NCBI GenBank assembly: GCA_038501785.1
Contig: JBAMJR010000001.1
Coordinates: 4,520,001 to 4,584,000 of the forward strand
Length of the DNA: 64,000 nt
Direction of reading: 5' to 3'
Source of the DNA: Myoxocephalus aenaeus
Taxonomy: Eukaryota; Chordata; Actinopteri; Perciformes; Cottidae
Under the pieces are notes generated by a model. The model was not told the DNA's origin. It did not search any database and saw only the letters and a list, made by a program, of their open reading frames with translations. This document shows, piece by piece, positions 63,330 through 64,000 of the stretch; within the stretch, counting starts at the first letter, position 1; each line of letters opens with the position of its first letter. The translations under genes were made by a program, and so were the position numbers.

Positions 63330-63334
63330 CCAAT
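63330..63334 (+). promoter_or_regulatory. Inverted CCAAT box (NF-Y-type)
   Basis: CCAAT on the plus strand, within GGACCAATCGGCG, reads GATTGGTC in the gene's direction. It lies about 50 bp upstream of the TATATAG and about 80 bp upstream of the start site that this would predict, the usual place for NF-Y. A palindromic E-box CACATGTG at 63311-63318 sits between the two. Confidence 0.4.
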
Positions 63335-63342
63335 CGGCGACT

Positions 63343-64000
63343 GGAGCGCACAGACGCGCTCCCCCGTCTGTTGGCTGGTTATGAGAGAGAGCTGCGAACT
63401 ATAATGGAGTTCACAAAAGCCCCGCGGGTCAAAACATGATGTGTGTTATTAATCAATCGTTCTCTTGGCGTCAACAACGCAAAACATGGTGTCCATACAG
63501 AAGGTAGCAGCTATCAAAATATAAACAAACAAAAAGAAGAAGAAGAATTCTAGGGAGTGACCACATTCCTGCAGAAATCCGATTTTTTTATATATATTTT
63601 TTTTATCTCAGTCAATGTAAATGAAATGATACTTTATGTATGGGAATATTGTTTGCATACCTACCTTGTTGAGAGAAGCAGATACTTGAAACAAAATGCA
63701 CAAGGTATAAAATAATAATATGAATATAAACCAGTAGCCACATTGTCTTATTTATAGATTTGACCCATATGTTTTGTTGAAATTAGCTTCACCTCCTCGT
63801 TGCTTGAGGTCCCACACAGCCTAATGCTGGATGCGTAAGAACTTAAAATGATAATGATACCCATCTATTTCCTTCTTTTCTTATTACCTTGTTAAAAGCC
63901 CACAGGTAGAAACTATTGAAGTGGCAACCCTTCACTCAAACTGGAATTGCACATTTGATGCAGGTGACAACATTTGCAAATGGCCATAAAGCATTTGTTA
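63343..64000. other. Upstream flank, no gene seen
   Basis: Apart from GC-rich bases next to the candidate promoter (to about 63370), this is AT-rich sequence with short simple runs, including AAGAAG near 63534-63546 and a T/A-rich patch at 63583-63605. No exon, repeat family or RNA gene was recognised. Confidence 0.6.

Overview
The window is vertebrate nuclear DNA, almost certainly from a percomorph-type teleost fish. Signs of this are long AT-rich introns with GT-AG (and one AT-AC) splice sites, dense (AC)n/(GT)n microsatellites, an L2-type LINE tail, a Tc1-like transposon with long inverted repeats, and several short repeat families that I recognise from fish genomes. No prokaryotic features, CRISPR array or recognisable tRNA/rRNA gene were seen.

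One gene explains the window. It is the 5' part of a voltage-gated calcium channel alpha-1 subunit of the Cav2 class, on the minus strand and reading right to left. Six coding exons were placed to the base: exon 1 at 62708-62431, exon 2 at 60368-60263, exon 3 at 57356-57217, exon 4 at 13698-13607, exon 5 at 12973-12821 and exon 6 at 7975-7788. They total 957 bases and join in one frame to give residues 1-319: the cytoplasmic N-terminus, segments S1-S5 of domain I, and the pore loop with its selectivity-filter glutamate (E311). Paralogue-diagnostic positions favour Cav2.1 (P/Q-type, cacna1a) over Cav2.2 or Cav2.3. The gene continues to the left of the window (exon 7 onward).

Layout from right to left: upstream flank with a candidate CCAAT/E-box/TATA promoter (63277-63334); a presumed 5' leader with many upstream ATGs; CpG-rich exon 1; intron 1 (2.1 kb), a minor-spliceosome AT-AC intron that also carries a consensus RE1/REST site; exon 2; intron 2 (2.9 kb) with a decayed tandem repeat; exon 3; intron 3 (43.5 kb), which holds most of the transposons and microsatellites; exons 4 and 5, separated by only 633 bp; intron 5 (4.8 kb); exon 6; and the start of intron 6, at least 7.8 kb.

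The most interesting signals concern RNA processing. Intron 3 ends in a (UG)36 tract directly against the acceptor of the S4-encoding exon, in place of a normal polypyrimidine tract. A complementary (AC)n tract lies 357 nt upstream in the same pre-mRNA, so the two could pair. Intron 1 has textbook U12 signals. Mobile-element findings include a 617-bp Tc1-like element with identical but length-asymmetric inverted repeats, a solo LTR with a perfect 5-bp target duplication nested in an older repeat, and short repeat families present in two or more copies.
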